From contig NZ_AWZV01000014.1 in assembly GCF_000472545.1 (NCBI RefSeq), forward strand, positions 62,001 to 126,000: a stretch of 64,000 bases of DNA. The letters are read 5' to 3'. The first letter of the stretch is position 1. The number at the start of each line of letters is the position of its first letter. The stretch is from Burkholderia sp. WSM2232. Lineage in GTDB: Bacteria > Pseudomonadota > Gammaproteobacteria > Burkholderiales > Burkholderiaceae. The translations under genes were made by a program, and so were the position numbers. Below the pieces are notes generated by a model, which worked only from the letters and a program-made list of their open reading frames with translations, did no database searches and was not told where the DNA came from. Shown one piece after another: positions 63,679-64,000 of this stretch.

Positions 63679-64000
63679 TCAGGAGCCTCCGAACCAGTTG
63701 TAACCCTGATCGACCCAATAGCCGCCAGGGTAGGTGTTGGTGACGAACATCTCGACGATGTGCTTGGGATTCTTGTAGCCGAGCTTGGTCGGCATGCGCA
63801 GTTTCATCGGGAAACCGTACTTCGCTGGCAGTTGCTCGCCGTCGTACGAAAAGGTGAGCAGCGTCTGCGGATGCAGCGCGGTGGGCATGTCGATGCTTTC
63901 GTAGTAGTCGTCCGCGCATTTGAAGCCGACGTATTTGGCGGTCGTATCAGCGCCGACGCGCCGCAAAAAGTCGCCGAACGGCGTGCCGCCCCAGCGGCCG
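63679..64000 (-). CDS. Sulfite-oxidase-family molybdopterin oxidoreductase (MsrP/YedY-like), C-terminal part
   Basis: The frame is open to the window edge, so the gene's 5' part is missing; about 106 residues are visible. The start of the visible part reads GRWGGTPFGDFLRRVGAD, then YVGFKCADDYYESIDMPTAL, DGEQLPAKYGFPMKLRMPTK and ends GYWVDQGYNWFGGS. This matches the molybdopterin-binding domain end of the sulfite oxidase superfamily (PxxYGxPxR/K-type motif). The cofactor cysteine would lie upstream, outside the window. A role in periplasmic oxidation chemistry is inferred from family. Confidence 0.85.
   Translation of the reverse strand, partial: GRWGGTPFGDFLRRVGADTTAKYVGFKCADDYYESIDMPTALHPQTLLTFSYDGEQLPAKYGFPMKLRMPTKLGYKNPKHIVEMFVTNTYPGGYWVDQGYNWFGGS

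Overview
The window is GC-rich (roughly 65 %) chromosomal DNA of a Burkholderiaceae bacterium, most like Paraburkholderia or Caballeronia. The evidence is the gene content and order (glnA-ntrB-ntrC, argA next to yggX and divergent from a long hrpA, an entericidin with DUF1328 proteins, a MXKDX-repeat protein, a YadA-type adhesin with an ESPR leader) and the protein sequences. Identifications rest on reading translations and motifs; no database search was possible.

Region by region: 1-5.6 kb holds the 5' part of an S9 oligopeptidase and the nitrogen-control operon glnA-ntrB-ntrC, with a good sigma-54 promoter and two NtrC-like sites upstream of glnA. 5.6-10.2 kb holds a rhodanese followed by an 8-bp tandem repeat, a CinA N-domain protein, an EI24/CysZ-like membrane protein, a sterol-desaturase-family hydroxylase and a periplasmic beta-propeller. 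10.8-14.0 kb is a 1078-residue trimeric autotransporter adhesin with internal duplications. 14.3-20.6 kb is hrpA, divergent from argA and yggX across only 23 bp. 21-28 kb holds proP with a long hairpin-rich leader, a YfcE-type phosphoesterase, a TMEM175-like channel, a flavin disulfide oxidoreductase and a GAF-PAS-GGDEF-EAL protein. 28-34 kb holds an LprI-like protein, a small winged-helix protein, a MocR regulator divergent from an FdhF/YdeP molybdoenzyme, and a YgjP-type metallopeptidase. 34-39 kb is a sugar operon: a ribose-type ABC transporter with L-fuconate dehydratase.

39.1-45.5 kb is an accessory island next to tRNA-Leu(TAA). It contains a degraded conserved gene, a vgrG whose 3' end is frameshifted, a DUF4123 adaptor, a small unknown protein, a Tox-REase-5 nuclease effector, its Imm52 immunity protein, a second copy of a vgrG 3' segment, and a frameshifted integrase remnant. 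The nuclease/immunity pair is visibly AT-richer than its surroundings. This looks like an orphan type VI secretion effector module carried in by an integrase-type element that has since decayed. No core T6SS genes are present.

45.7-51.7 kb is a LacI regulator with two operator-like sites, a complete ABC importer (binding protein, two permeases, ATPase) and a GpdQ-like phosphodiesterase; together these suggest uptake and cleavage of a phosphodiester. 51.7-58.3 kb holds a small membrane protein, an MFS exporter, two translationally coupled response regulators, a ferritin-like protein, two tiny DUF1328 membrane proteins, a NarL-type histidine kinase and an entericidin, which reads as an envelope/stress cluster. 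58.3-64 kb holds an 11-bp minisatellite fused to a terminator, a DUF4397 lipoprotein, a 2,4-dienoyl-CoA-reductase-type enzyme, an EamA transporter, a MXKDX-repeat protein and the C-terminal part of a sulfite-oxidase-family molybdoenzyme.
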